Positions 1-13,860 of a stretch of 64,000 bases of DNA are shown piece by piece. Below the pieces are notes generated by a model, which saw only the letters and a list, made by a program, of their open reading frames with translations, had not been told where the DNA came from and ran no database searches. This DNA is from Larus michahellis. Lineage: Eukaryota; Chordata; Aves; Charadriiformes; Laridae. Made by a program: the position numbers and the translations under genes. Location: contig NC_133901.1 in the NCBI RefSeq assembly GCF_964199755.1, forward strand, positions 8,943,556 through 9,007,555, written 5' to 3'. The first letter of the stretch is position 1. Each line of letters starts with the position of its first letter.

Positions 1-3000
1 TATTACCAATGCATCTTTAAGACATCTGCTATATGTTGGTTTGCATAGCTGCCTCTAGAAACATGATCTCTGCAGCAAAAAAATAACAGATTCTATTTCA
101 CGGCCCGGGCTTTGGTAGCGGAGAACAGAGGATTTAAAAGAAAGTAAAAATACATAGTAGTTTAGAATGTAGACATATCGAAATCAAAAAGCCAGTTCTG
201 CACTAAGGGGAATCACATTATACTTCTTGTCTTCCTGAGTTCCTTTTCCCAAACAGAACACTGAAGCATTAAAAAAAACAACACAAAAAAAAACCCAGCC
301 CAAAAAAACCCCAACCTGCAAATACACCCGTTCCCAAAGGGAGATATAAAAGGTTTTAGAAAAATGAGAAGCTATACTTAAAACACATTCTGTGTACATA
401 ACACCTGGACTGCTTTAGGAAAAAAAGTTTACATGTAATTAGACTCAATGCTTAGCTCTAAATGAGCAGCACTTATGCATTCATACCTTTTTTAAGGCCT
501 TTTTTTTTTTTTTTTTTAATACCAATGAAGGGCATCAAAGCAACTGTCACTAGCAGCTATCTGGCCTTATTGATAACTTAAGAGCCCTTGGCGTTGCCTT
601 ATGAAGTTTAATTTCCCAAAGTGGTCAATTAGATCTCGGTAATGTGCTCATTGGTGGGTTATTGCTCTAGGATATCTTCAGTGCTACTGCTTCACCCCTG
701 TATTTTTTCCAGTACACTCATATAGACAAACTGTTAAGTTCCTTTTGAAAAAAGTCAGTTACTATAGCTAAAAAATATTTTTAGAGACTATTGGTGATAC
801 AACCTGTAATGCAACAAGATCCTAAATAAAAACTGCAGGTTTTGATTTATTGTGGGAAAAAGAAGAAATAGGATCTGACGTTACTATCCACAGAAAAACC
901 TAAAGATCACATGAGCAAACTCAGTAATCTGAATTTCACTAGTTCTTCCCTGCCTCAAGCCTTTATTTGAAGGTTAATGAATGAAAGAAATACTATAATA
1001 TCTTAAGGAAATATACATTCTAATGGACCAAAGTCTCCAAACTTCCCCTTCCTCACCAGTAAGAAGAGAGACAAACACGTAATATTTACACTGATTTCTT
1101 ACAGAACTATGTAGGTCTGTACAGCTACTTGCAAGCCAGTGTGCTAGTTTGTGTAACAAGGAGAGAAATAAAAACATCCTAGGCAGCAGATCAAAACTTT
1201 AAAAGAATAGTAACTCAAGTAGCTACTATGAGTCAAAAGAAGTAATGAAACATTTCAAAAGAAATATTCTGACTAAATAGCATTGCTTGATTTCTTATAG
1301 GACTTTTATCTGCTTCTCTTTGGAAAATTCTTGGATCCATTTCCAAAGGAGGTATTTCCAAAGCAGTTTTGTAGATTAACTTTTCAACACTGTCTGACAA
1401 CGTGTGCCCAACCTTGTTCTTCACAGTTGTCTTGTCATTTCTTGTTTCTTACAGCAGATACACAGAAAGAGCCATAATTGTACCCTCTCTCTTCGCTAAT
1501 AGCTATCTCATTGCTCTGAGCCAATACTGCTATTGTTACTCAAATTTCACTTCTTAATTCCTTCCATCTCCTTCCCATCAGACAATAAAACTCATATCGT
1601 CTGATGTTGGTAGGGATGGTCAATTCAGAAAACCTTCACTTTCTTCCCTAAGCCTTTCCTTTGCCCCAGAACAGCTAACATCACCTATCTTCACGCTTAC
1701 TCCCATAGGCAAGACCTCTACTCAACTGAACCCAACTTCAGCTTTAATCCATACGTCTGCATCATATTTAAATTTAGTTGTTCTTCACAACATTCTTAAA
1801 AATCAGTCTTCTAAGTCCACACAACTGCAATTTATCTTATTTGTGGGGTTAATTTTGCCCACTACTTGAGCCATTCCATTGTTTTGGGGTTTTTTTGGTG
1901 TGGGTTTGTTGGTTTTTTTTTTTAATTAATCTCTCCTCTGCCGCCTCCTTTTCCTCCATAAACTCTCGATCTAATTTGCTAGGCCCCTCACAATTTTGCT
2001 TTTCATTAATCTCTTCTACTACACATTGCTGCTGACTTTAATGTCTACCTCAAAATGCGCATTCCTTTTAACTTCCTTTCTCCTAAGAACCTTTATTTTC
2101 TTTTCAGGCCAATGCTGTTTTAGAAAATTCTTCCTGAAGTTAGTCATAATTAAAACTCTACACTGTAATCTATTAAAAGATGTCCATTGGTGTGTGCTAA
2201 CCAGAACAGACAGATACAGTCTGCAACTAAAAGGAAGGCTTGAACACAAGTTAATATAGATTAAGTCTTGATCCAACACTTATTATCAGCTGTAAAACCT
2301 GATAGGCCAGGGTTTTAATTTGGAAAGACCCTAACACATTAATATTACCACACTGCAATAATATGATGCATGGAAAAAAGAGAGACTAACTGAAGACAGA
2401 CCCATTCCTATTCACCATTACAAGTAACACAAATACAAAAGCATGCAATGATAACACTGTTTATATCTTTGAAAAAGTCTTCCAAACAACACTTGACTGT
2501 GCAATATCATCTCTACTAAAATATTTGCTAATAATCATTTGGATCTACTTTTAAGAAGATATTAAAAAAGGAAATTCTCAAAGATAAAAAAAAAAAAAAC
2601 AAAAAACACACCTTCATGCAAAAGATGACTGGCTCTTGTCAGTATTAAAAACTGAAACCTGCAAAAAGCTTGAGGTCTTCCCTCTATAGTGGCACGCTAT
2701 AAAGAACACAGGTAAACAACTGATACATAGCGAGGATTTACAGCTTGCCCCAGCCATGAATAAGTGTCTGAAGGAAGCGGTGATCTTTTTGAGAACAGCT
2801 CAAACCTAAGAATCTCGAACTTCAGGGTGCGCGTTGCCTAGTATTGTATTTGTGTTTGAAGCAGCAGTGTTGAAAACGCATCCAGAAAAGGATGGTGGGG
2901 AATTCCTTTATTGTAAGTACATCATCACCCTGTGTCATAAACCAGGCAATGCAAGTTACACTATCTTTAGAGATCACTAAATTTGTGAACCTGACTTATT

Positions 3001-6000
3001 CAGTGTGTATACCAACACAGCAATATTTTAAAGAAATTAGTGGAGTTTAACTGTTGTTTATTTAATGACCCTTTTCACATTGCACTTCTCTGAGCGACTA
3101 GAAGACCCTATTTTTAAACATTACAAACCATAAGTGCTAAACACAAAGAATTCTGGCAAGCTATAGGAGTTGAACATAAGTTAATTCTAGCTTACGTTGC
3201 TAGGATAATAGCAACTTCAGTCAACAGGCTGCTTTTTCATATCAAAAAACAAGTCTATTCCAAAGCCACTCGTAAGAAGTGGGTCACCCTGCCACTGGAC
3301 TGCAATAAGATGCACACATTTCAATACTAAATCAATTAGACTGGAACAATGGTAAAGAAATTAGACGTAATTGTGTACCCACACACACACTTGGAAAAAA
3401 AAAAAAAAAAACCAAAACGAACACACTGATCAAACACTTCTTTCATTGACAGTCCAAAGGCATCAATTCTACAAACAGGATTACTCTACACACAATGTTT
3501 TCTCTTCTTAGATGTGTATAGACATACTAGCTGTTATTGTGTCAATCTAAGTTGAACCGTGTTAAAGATATTTCAAGACAGCAGTTTTCAGTTTAACATA
3601 AAGGGAAAAGCCAAAAACACTTGGCAGACAATAAACACAAACTTGTATATTTAAAGGCAATTATAGTAAAATACTCTATAATCACCGAATTGGATGAAAT
3701 CAGGGAATAAAGGTTAACACATTTTAATTCCATTTAAAGCTACATGAATTAAAAGATTTGCATTACGCGTTCTGATGTAAAGTAAGTATTTTCATATACG
3801 ATTGACTTAGAGAACAATTGCAGTGAAAACTCCAAAAATATTAACAAGACTCTATCCACATAGAAATTATATGAGATCTGAGTTTCTCCACTCCAGAGAA
3901 GCATAATATTCTAATAAGAACTATCCTAATCTTCACCCAGCAATAATTTCAAGATGATATTATTATTCTCATTTCCTTGAATAATATCCATACTCCAGGG
4001 CCATTTTCCTTCTCATATTCAATATCATGCATGCTTGTATCAAGATTCCTTTCTTCATATCCTGTCACAGTATCAATCACTGCCTCCTGTCCACTCAATC
4101 CACTTTTGATTTATCAGCCGCCGTCTTTCTGGACTCCATAACTCGACCCAAACCATTTTAGCAAGACATTGACAAATAGCACCCAGTATCACATCAACCT
4201 GTTCCACTTAGTAAACTAAGAAACAGTAACTGTGACATCTCTGCATAAGTATTCCATTCTATTCCCCAGACTGATGTATATTAATGAGGAGATGGTATTT
4301 GAAATGCCTCTTCCACATCAGCATCTAATATGATCAAATTAGGAAATGGGATGATTTATTAAATTTCGTAGGGCTGAAATATTTCTTTATATCACTATAT
4401 GTGTGGTTTCAGAAAGTGAGCTGTTGCTTTCAATTTTTCTACTGAGGATGTGCCTGCATTTCACAGACGAATTATTGTCTTTAAAAAGATTGCAAGAAGG
4501 CGAAATGTTATTAAGCAAATGCTCAGTAAAACAAACTAAATCGGTTTTAAAATTCCTAATTTAATGTAAATCTTGGTTGTTTTGCTGAAATTCAGTTTGT
4601 GATCTTATTAAGTCATATTTGCATTGTACTATCTTGCTGTAGGACAGCTTTAAATTTATAGCATTACTAGCAAGCCCCACTTTTTTGACTCTAAAAATGC
4701 ATTGAAAAGAAAATAGTTATTATATGCACAAGTTTTCTTATCTTCTAAAGTAAAGTACAAAACAAAAAAATCATTTTAGGTTACAAACAATACCTACTCA
4801 AAATATTTTTAAAACATGTCACTGTAAAAATCTAACTTTCCAAATTAAAACTTGATATTTCAGTATTTTACACAGTTGGAGCTCTGCAAATCATTCACTC
4901 AAATGAAACACCCTTGGCAGAGAGGTTATTAAAAAAATTACATTACAGCCACATATACTTTTACCAACATTTTCACTACCTTGAAAAACAAATCATCTTA
5001 ATTTGATGGGGGTTTGTGGGGAGAAAAGACATTATAGGATACAGAATTTGTGACATCTGCATGACTTATACCAAAAACAAATCCAGTGATTTAAAGATAC
5101 CATGTAATGGATCTTAACTTCCAATATGAAACTTGTTTTCTAGTGTCCGTCCAATTGGGAAAAAAAAAAATTAAAAAAAAAAAATCACAGTTGCCCAAGT
5201 CCAAAAAGTGGTATTCTGAAGGTACAACCATAAGGTGACAAATACAAGTAGCATAGAGATGATCTTCACTTTATTGCTGTATCTCATATATTGTGGCTTT
5301 TCAGGTGGGTCAGTAGATTTTACTCCCTGACACTGGCAATTCAGAAGTTGGAGATCAACAAAAATACTTCAGTGGGTAACATGCTCCACTACACCAACGC
5401 AAGGTGGCTGCCTAAGTTACTTCTGATCATTTTATTAGAGAGTTCACGTAAGTGTTTTCTTCAGTACTTATCTTTAAAAGTCATATGAAAATAAGCCGCC
5501 TCACCCCAAGCAAAAAAAAAAAAAAAAAAAAGAATGAATTACAGATGCCAAATTCTTATGAAAATTCCGCTTCAGTGCTACAAATACATACATTTCCTAA
5601 GACAAATATTGTCTCTCTGCATTTGACAGCTTTATATGGATTTTTCTTCTCTGAATGCTTTTTAAATTCATTTCAACTTCTGGTACCCAGAATCTCCAAC
5701 AGCAAGGGTTTCCACAGCTTAATTATGCAATATATAAGAACCATCTCCTTTTGTTTGACTAGGATCTGCCTAAATACTCATGTCTTTCCAAGGGAAATAC
5801 AGATGAGAAAATAACAGGTTAGTCTGATCTTCAGGGGGCCAATGTTATGCATGGGAGTTATGGGAATCAGTAACCAAAAAAATCCACAAGAAGTTTTCAG
5901 ATTATTACAGTTAAACCAAGGTGACTTCATTAATGCTTTTTGCACTTGGTCAAATGCAAAACATCTAACTTATCTTCAAAGCCAGCTGTTCCACCAGTGT

Positions 6001-6195
6001 AATTTAAAGACTTAGTACATCAAAAGCACAGCACAGAGATTTCAAATTAGGAAGAGTTTCAAGTGATGTGTAGTTTAGACAATCACTTGCAACTATTATT
6101 TCTACTATATTCCAAACTCAGTAACTATATGGCGATCTTAAATTAATGATTTTACAGTAGAAATTATAATTATTTTTCCTAGAAAAGATTCTTAC
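1..6195 (-). other. RSRC1: RSRC1 intron 3 (5' part; continues past the left edge)
   Basis: This AT-rich stretch begins at the GT donor that follows coding exon 3 and runs off the window. The next RSRC1 exons, which encode further RS dipeptides and the coiled coil, are not in it. I searched the minus-strand reading frames for RS-rich or charged coiled-coil continuations and found none. Contents are homopolymer A/T tracts (for example near 500, 1910, 2590, 3400, 5160 and 5515) and ordinary intronic sequence. I see no RNA gene or intact mobile element. Confidence 0.75.
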
Positions 6196-6321
6196 CTTCT
6201 TGTTCTACTTTTTGATCTCGATCTTTGAGACCTGTAGGATTTGCCTCTGCCCCTTGATCGGCTACGACTGCGTTTTCTTCTAGAACCATATGAAGAACTA
6301 CTGCTTGATCTGTGTCTGCGT
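6196..6321 (-). CDS. RSRC1: RSRC1 coding exon 3 (arginine/serine-rich segment)
   Basis: This 126-nt internal exon reads [19 protein letters not shown] and continues through [13 protein letters not shown] to SKSRTR. That matches the SR-rich N-terminal part of RSRC1 (SRrp53), a nuclear SR-related protein involved in pre-mRNA splicing. On the minus strand the acceptor is TTTTGTTTTAG just above 6321 and the donor is AAG|GTAAG at 6196/6195. It enters and leaves in phase 2: the split codon AG|A supplies Arg63 and the exon ends with two bases of another Arg codon. It encodes residues 63-104 of the predicted protein. The exon length is a multiple of three, so skipping it would keep the frame. Identification rests on remembered family sequence and is strong because the preceding exon gives the diagnostic N-terminus. 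Confidence 0.93.
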
Positions 6322-6554
6322 CTAAAACAAAACCATGCCATTAGTGTGCTACTGCTTCTAAAAACAAATAGGAAAAAAAACCCTAACAGTTTACTTAAAA
6401 GGGACATACAAACCTGTGGGTTTTGTATTATAACATTGTTGTAGAAGCCTCAAATACCACTATTACACTGTAATAAGCAATTCACGTACACCTGGGCCAC
6501 GCCTGTCTTAAATAGCTTACATTCTAAAAATATACATCTCAAGACAGAAAAAGG

Positions 6555-6668
6555 GCAGAAGGAGAAACAGAAGTTAACTGATTTGCTCCAAATCATGCGA
6601 TACCTCAAGGACAAAGCCAGGAACACAGCTCAGCTCCCAACAGTTTTTAGTCCCATGACCAGCTCACT
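6555..6668 (+). repeat. MIR-like ancient SINE relic (tentative)
   Basis: The order of short blocks resembles the MIR core. A 'gttaactgatttgctccaaa' block is followed by a 'caaagccaggaacacagctc' block and then by 'agtcccatgacc'. These correspond to the MIR phrases around 'taacttgcccaaggtcacac', 'gcagagccagga' and 'ctgactccc'. The match is weak and gapped, as expected for an element older than the bird-mammal split. Boundaries are approximate and chance resemblance is possible. Confidence 0.4.
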
Positions 6669-7429
6669 GGAACTCACTGCCTCTTTGCCAAATCTAAGGT
6701 TGAAGAAACATTTAGACCTACATTCTCAGCAGGATTTCCACCAAAATACACTGTATGGGATAAGGACTACAATTCTAGTGCTAAAAATTAAGTTCATAAA
6801 ATGCTAACTTCTGCATTGCCACTCTGTACAATTATTTCCAGCCACACTATGTGCAAACATAAAATCTAGACATAAAAATTTATTTTAAATTATGTAAACT
6901 TAAAAATATTTTCTGTATCTCTCTATATATAAACTTACAGATGTGTTATGTCAACTTTCATAGCATGCAATCTTTGTTCTGCTCTGATGTAGACAGATCC
7001 TCCTATTTTTTTTAAAGTACTATTACTAATCAAATAATCAGTATTAATTTATTCCATTTGAGCTTAGAAATTTTCTCCTGAGTCCAGTCAGGAGCCAGAA
7101 TGGTACTTCCCTTCCCCCTCCCCCCCAACCTCCCCATTTCATTTATTCAAAGAACAAATTCTTATACACATAGGAGAAAAGTGAGAGAATACATACTAAA
7201 TACATAAAATAAACCAACTAATCCAAAAACTGGTGAGAGGGATACCTTCCAAGTCTTTATCTTCTGCAAAATTTCCTCTCCATCTCCCTAACAGCTAAAT
7301 AAATAACAATTGCAATCTTTCTGAAAACCTCCATATTTTTGGCCTTTATTATGTTTGATTAATATTAAAATACGTAGAAACATTTCTACTCAGGATGTAG
7401 TCAATGTGATATGTGCTTATCTAGCACAA

Positions 7430-7965
7430 GGCAAAAGGTGCTGTATTACGTGCAAGTAATGCTGCAGTAGTCCAAACTGGAAAGGATATATAGGTTAAAT
7501 ACTAAAGAACAGGTCTTCATCTGAGAAAGAAGTGCAATGTTCCTGCTAAACGAAGATGAAGAACAGTCATCTTAGAGACGGCTGCTTTTGATTCTTAAGG
7601 GTCAGGGATAAACCCAGCAGGACCCCAGCGTGTAATAGTGACTTAACTGCCAGGAGCAAATGCCCTAAACTAAGGGCAAAGCAAAGGTGCCAGCCAGATC
7701 CTAAAAGCAGACACTTTCGTCTTTTCTGGATTCAATTTAAGTCAACTGGTCTTCGTCCAGACTCTAATCTCCCTTCAAGCTCTGTTTTTATCTGTGAGAT
7801 AGCCATGCCTGCACTGGACTAAAGAGATTCATAAAGCTGCATGTCATCAGCATATTGTTGGCATCACAGCCCATGTCATCTCACTGTGTCCCCTAAGGGC
7901 TGTATGTAGATGCTAAGCAGAAACAGAAGAAAGGGAGGATAGAAATAAACACGTAAGAAACCCCT
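7430..7965 (-). mobile_element. Decayed non-LTR retrotransposon (L2/CR1-clade LINE) reverse-transcriptase fragment
   Basis: Read on the minus strand, the segment carries the ordered signature motifs of a LINE reverse transcriptase, interrupted by stops and frame changes. First comes LLSIYIQPLGD near 7890-7920, corresponding to the usual 'LFNIYMxPLG'. Next is the catalytic-site motif YADDMQLY, with YADD at 7843-7854. Then comes LKLNPEKTKV ending at 7712, preceded by a stop, and finally SSLDYCS near 7480, corresponding to 'SRLDYCN'. Order and spacing are those of L2/CR1-type elements. The frames are broken, so this is an inactive fossil inside RSRC1 intron 2. It is in the same orientation as RSRC1. 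The clade is assigned by motif style only, and it differs from the young CR1 3' ends elsewhere in the window. Confidence 0.82.
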
Positions 7966-8847
7966 CATAACCAGCCAACTTGCCCCTTATTGACACATTC
8001 TTCTGCCAGCTAAAGAAAGGTTTTTCAGGAGCACTTTCTAACACATTTACAGTGCAGCTAGACACAATGAGTATTTTCCAGCTCAATTAATAAATTGACC
8101 ACCACCTGTTCAGTTCGACCCCAGGATCGCCGGAAGTCAGACTGAGAAACAACCAGGATGTCTAAAAAGGCCAGGTACTGAAAGAGGCCTCTGATGAAGC
8201 AAATAGGATTTTAGGTCAGGAAAAATTTGGTAGATTTAGCCACATGATCAATGTTCTAAACACCTGGCTGACTACTGTATTCCCTACACATAAAAAATAG
8301 CAAGAACAATTGTTGCAGCAAATTCATAGACCTACTATAAAACCACCTAAGTCTATCTATTGAGGAAATCTACCTTGTTGTCTGGAAAGACCCACTTGCT
8401 TTATTACAACAGAAAAAAGTAACACAGAATAGTCTATAACTAGTTGAATGAAGCTACTTTTCCAACTGGCATGAATATATGAACTACTACATTTCCAAAA
8501 AGAGATTAGAAATTCATTATTTAGAAGGAAGAGAAAGGAAAAGTTATTTTACTTTGTTGGGTTTTGTTTGTTTTAATAAGGAAGTTACCTTTGGATCTGC
8601 ATATACGCTGGTTTTGTATTCTTGGAGAGGGAAAACTGTTTTGGGGTTTTTGGTGGTGGCTTTGCTTTTCTTTAAACGTAAGTGGAAATACTGCCACATC
8701 TTCCAAGATTCAGAGCAAACTTTGCTTTAAAATTCCAGCCTAGAACTGACTACACATTGGATTCAAACACATCTGGCTTTGTACCATAATATGAAAGAGA
8801 CCTATTTGTAAACAACTGCAATAGAGAGTAAATTACTATAAATGCAC

Positions 8848-9042
8848 CTTTTCTCATAAGAATGAGAACGAGACTGGAGATCTCGAGACCGCGACCTTGA
8901 CCTTGATTTCCTTCCAGATTTTTTGCGACTGTACGTTCTGCTGTCTGAGGAACTACTTGAAGACGAACGCCTGCGGTGTTTCTTTTTCCTTCTGCTTCTG
9001 TTCTCTTCTTCTGTGTCCGAGGAGCGACGTCCCATTTTTAAA
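8848..9042 (-). CDS. RSRC1: RSRC1 first coding exon (start codon at 9035)
   Basis: The ATG at 9035-9033 opens [20 protein letters not shown], followed by [19 protein letters not shown] and [12 protein letters not shown]. This is the diagnostic RSRC1 N-terminus. The exon begins at 9042, after an acceptor reading TTTTTATGTAG, so only seven bases of 5' UTR lie in it. The CDS part is 188 nt (62 codons plus two bases). The donor is AAAAG|GTGCAT at 8848/8847, and the leftover AG joins A of the next exon to give Arg63. An upstream in-frame ATG in the intron lies outside the exon and is not the start. As in mammals, exon 1 should be non-coding and lie in the CpG island near 16.6-16.9 kb. Serine runs and RS dipeptides predict a disordered, phosphorylated nuclear-speckle segment. 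Confidence 0.95.
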
Positions 9043-12000
9043 CTACATAAAAACAAAAATTCTAAACTGTAACAAAGTCTTGTGCCTACATGACATTGTT
9101 ATATATAAGTATTTATAGTGTCTTTGCATATATAAATAAGCATATGGTTATACCATTTTTAAAAGTTATCATGCGAGTAGAAAATTTTAGTTTGGTATGC
9201 GAAAATTAAAAAAAAATAATCTAGATTTAAATATGCCAACAAATTCATGTTACCAAGTAACTTGAAATTTACATTGTCAGCAAATTTTAATTAATTTATT
9301 ACGGTATTAAAGTTCTAAACTTTCACAAAAGTTATTTCACAACCATTTAAACACACATAAATGTACTGATAAAATCATTTACATATCAGAACATACTTGA
9401 ACTTATTTTTACTTTTCTGCTTTAGATATTAATTTTTCAGAAATTTAGGGAGTGATGGACAAGATACTTCCAATATCTGATATTTCAATTTAAGATACTA
9501 TGCAGTCCATAGTACAGCATCTTTAGTGTTTCATTTACAGTTATAAATTAAGATCCATAATAGTTATACAATCAACAGAACACAGTCTATTGATTTCAGT
9601 TACTGACGTGACTTCATGTGTTTTTAGATTGTGCAATTAAAATAATGTACGGTTTTGCCCTACTTGTTATAATTAAAATACACATTGAGAAAAAGAAATT
9701 TAGAAAGTTATTTTTAAATTACTTTAAACTAGAGTTAGGCTGATTTTGGTTCTCAATTTAGATCCATTCCATTTTAAATTCCTTTATTCCAAAATCAGAC
9801 CTATAAATACTAAACTTCAGAAATGTTTCTTGATTGCCAATGTGTTCACTTGGACAAAGTATACAGACTTTGATATCAGATTTGAAAAAAAATGGGTGGT
9901 AGGGAAGCCTGCCATTCATTTAATTGTTGCAAAGTCTATGATCTTCATTTGTAACTCAATTTCATTGCTTCACAATTAAGTAACTGTTGTATTTCTTGGC
10001 TTTTCAGGCTGCAAAAAGTGCATAATGCTTTAAAACTATTTTTCTGTCCCAGCAGTATCAGCCCTATCCACCCAAGCCTTGAAGACCCCTCTTCACACAC
10101 ACTTCAGCTAATGGCAGTTAGTTAACAGCCCTTCTTCCCAAGAACAAACAGGTATTTCAAGGCTCCCCAGCTACTTCTGCACTGGGAAAACAGGAACTCA
10201 TAATTCTTTAACATTCATATCAACAGCTAGATCACGGACATATTTTGCCACAATATCACCTGTCTTTAACCAACACTGAAATATTACAGGTCCTCATATT
10301 TCTACCATAAACAGGTTGAACTTGTTCATTTTCCGCATGCAAACTTTTGCCCTTCCTCACACCTTTTATCATCAAGGCAGCAGACCCTAATCTCTTGGGT
10401 AGAGACTGAAAACAGAACAAAAGAGAAATTCACCATTAAGTACGTTTATGTTTAAATTCACAAAGGGTTTACATGCAAATATAAGTCTTGATTACGCAAA
10501 GCCTTTTGGTCAAAATGCATGATTGAGCAAAAAAAAACCAAACGTGTTTAGTTACACAAACTCTCTTAAACCTACATTTTCACCCTCAAGTTCCCAAGAC
10601 AGATAAAACTGGTTTGCTACATACTTGCTACAATCCTACACCGATATATCTAAACACCCAACCAGGCATGGGATTTGCAAAGTCGGTGTACTGCGACCAC
10701 TTTTCCCAAGGGAGCCTTTCAGGTAGCTACACTCAAAATACAATAAATATACACACAATGCTGCGTTTGACAGAGTTTGAAGACTGTACCAGAGATGCAT
10801 GTTTGCTTATCAAATTGAGACACATTCCTCCCATGCTGCTGAAGCTCATTCCAAGGACCTTCAGACCCCTAGAGCCAGGGCGAGGAGCTACAGCAAGCAC
10901 AAGTCAAGAGTCAAAGGGACATCATCCTGGAAAGTGGCAAGTTCTCAACCTGGCATCTACTTCAAGGAGAGTTACCATTTTTACCCAACAGTTGTTTAAC
11001 GCAAAATACAAGACAGTCCCTTAAGTATCTGGATTTTCCTTGACATTCACTAGAGCTCACTTACTGCCACAATCTAAACAGCAGCTACGTAAACTCATTC
11101 CTATGTAGCTACATCTCTGTGGATCACAGTCAGCTCTTCGGCACACAACCCGGACCTATCAGCTACACTCCTGCAGCCAAGAGCGCCTACAAATTAGTTG
11201 CTACTACGCTTTGCTGCGGTAAACCCCTCTGTATACGTACTTCACTTCCCAATAGTTTTTGTTTTCAGCCCTTTAGAACCAGTCCTTCAGCTAACAGTTT
11301 AAACAAAGTATTTTTGAAATATTCAACTTAAAGCAGAAAATCTCTGTGCACCTAAACCAGCAGAATTCTAGGCGGATGAACTGCTATGCAAGAGAATTTC
11401 TTTTTTAAATTATTTCTACCATCTTACTAAAGTTATTCCGCACAGATTTTGAAAAAGACAGTACCTTACAGGCTATTTAATCTCACTGAAGGAACTATGA
11501 CTTTAATTTACAATTCTGTAGAGGAATGCCAATTTATATCAACAGACCATCTTATGAAGTAATTTTATTTTTTTTCCCCTTGTAGTAAAAGATTTACAGA
11601 GCTCCAAGGTACTAACAGTTATTGAACAGTAAAATAAAGCTCTTCAAATATATACTGATAGAACAATCTTCAAATGAACATGAACCTGAATCTCAAACTT
11701 AAAATAAGCGGAACTGCTCACAAAGATGAAACTACAAGGCACAGATTTTAAGTTAAAAGCTCACAGACCACAGCTCATGACAGCAAGATTAATGAAAGAG
11801 ACCAGAGAAACAAAGAGTACAAAAGACACTTCTGCCGAGATATTTGCCACTTGATGTGGATATCATTACGAGCCAGAACATTACACTTCAACATATATAT
11901 CGTCTGTTGTTTAACTTTCTTTTTTTGCCATCAGCTTTTTCCCCCCCATTTGGACATGCAACTGGATTAAGCAGCATATAAAACTACTGAAATGTATTAT

Positions 12001-13835
12001 GTAATTCTCAATTTTGTGTCTTCAGGACCAAACAAGAACTACATGCCATGGCCCTTCCCTATTACAGGACAAGCCCTACAGCATACATGCACATAATTGA
12101 GCCTCAGGAGCTACAGGAGCATGGGCTTTACTGAGGACAACCTACAGGACAAAGGCACATGGGTGACTGATGCCCTGGATGTTCTAGAGTTTCCACCAGT
12201 AAAGAGGTTGCCAGAAGCAGAGCGCTGATCCTGGAACAATTTGTACAGCCGTAATCCTAGTAGATCCTCCTCCTGCGAGGGTATCTTGAACGTACAAAGG
12301 CAACAGATAACCGTGCCCGAATGGCACTATCTTTCACCAGGGTCTTCAGACCATCCCTTCAGCATGACACACATTTTCCTATGAAGATGCCTCTTACAAA
12401 CATAGCACTTGAGAGTAGTCAATTGTCAAGACCTATAACAAACTAGTATTCTCCCCGACTACTGTCTACTCCCTCCATACTCCTGAACAGACCCGGGAAA
12501 AGGGATTGCCAGCATTGATTGATCACACCAGATGAAGCCTGATCATGCCAGCTGAAGAGTCGTTCTGGTGGGTCAGCAGTGGTCCATATACCATTTCCAG
12601 AAACTAGACTCTATGATAGCACCTACAAATCACAGAGGAGAATTATGATCACCCAGGGAACTTTAATCAGCAAAATAATGATGGGGGGGAAGAAAATGCA
12701 AACAGAGAAAATTAAAACTCATTACATGGCATCATATGCTGAATCCCATGGGGTTTTCATACCTGTCTGTTTCCATACAAAGTCTGTAGATACACTACAA
12801 AGACTCATACCATAGAATTAACAGTGTTCACCCTTATAGCTAGGGGGAATCCCCTTTTTAATGCTCCTTACCCTTACCTCTTAGGCAGAAGCTTTAAGCC
12901 ATAAATATTTGCAATGGGAGATATGCTCTTGCCAACCCCTCTTTACATGTAGGCACTGTGGAAGATATGCCTCTCAATGCCTGGAGAGACACAGGAGGCT
13001 TTTATCCTGATTATGGAGCAATACTAGGTGGAGTAGAAGAGGAGGAGGGAAAGGCATATTAACAAGCACCAACAGCAAATGAACAGTGTCAGATGAACTT
13101 AGAATCTGGGTTACATCCCTGATGTTTGTGGGGAGGCAGTCTCCTGACCATCACATTAGTGTGGCTCATTCTTTTCCGTTACCTAGCCCCAACCTTCCCC
13201 CTGCGTGGTTCTCATCCACTTTTAGCATATTCCCTCACCCACTTCTGAATTAAGATCAAACTACTCTGGTCAAACAGCAAAGGAACACTGAGAATTCAGA
13301 AGATGCTGTCTCAAGATAGGAGAACCCACAGCAGCTACATGGTAACTCATGCTGAAGCTTGAGCTGGAACATAACATCGTCAAATTAATCAGCTACTTAA
13401 GTATTTTTGAAGGCTCTAGTGAATGCCTATGAACTTCAACATTTTGAAGGCCTGCAATTTGTCTGAAATTGAGCAGCTTTTCAATAGGATAACTAACAGC
13501 TGGACCTGATAAAATTTAAGTCCCTGTTCTGGAGCATCTAAAAGACAGGTCTCCAGGCCTTTGTTTTAATAGTTAATTTTTGGTTTAAGCCTTGTTTCTG
13601 AAAACTGATGCTGCAACACTTTGGTTGAAATGAAAACAAAGCACATACTCTCACACACCTGTTTTGCCAAGAGAAACACCAACATAAAAAAGCTCAAACC
13701 AACTATTTACACTTGGCAAAGTGGCAACGTTATCAACAGTGCTACCAAGCTCACCTGCAAACAGATAAGTAACCTCCAACCCTGCATTTAAAATGTAAAG
13801 AAAACATAGATGACATGGGAAACAAAGAGACTTCT

Positions 13836-13860
13836 CAAAACAAACAAACAAACAAACAAA
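13836..13860. repeat. (CAAA)n microsatellite
   Basis: Six consecutive CAAA-type tetranucleotides lie in RSRC1 intron 1. This is a simple repeat with no evident function and is potentially polymorphic. Confidence 0.9.

Larger units (their letters stand above)
6322..8847 (-). other. RSRC1: RSRC1 intron 2
   Basis: This 2526-bp intron lies between coding exons 2 and 3. It starts with GTGCAT (donor at 8847/8846) and ends with TTTTGTTTTAG next to 6321. It contains a MIR-like relic near 6.6 kb and a decayed LINE reverse-transcriptase segment near 7.4-8.0 kb, both listed separately. A C-rich run lies near 7110-7135. I see no coding potential beyond the dead LINE. Confidence 0.8.

Noticed and set aside
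10614..11024. Plus-strand 136-codon frame in RSRC1 intron 1
   Set aside because: It lies antisense in an intron with ordinary composition and no recognisable domain.
12000..12850. Unusual-looking stretch in RSRC1 intron 1 that might be an old repeat
   Set aside because: No terminal repeats, tails or protein motifs could be identified, so no element was called.
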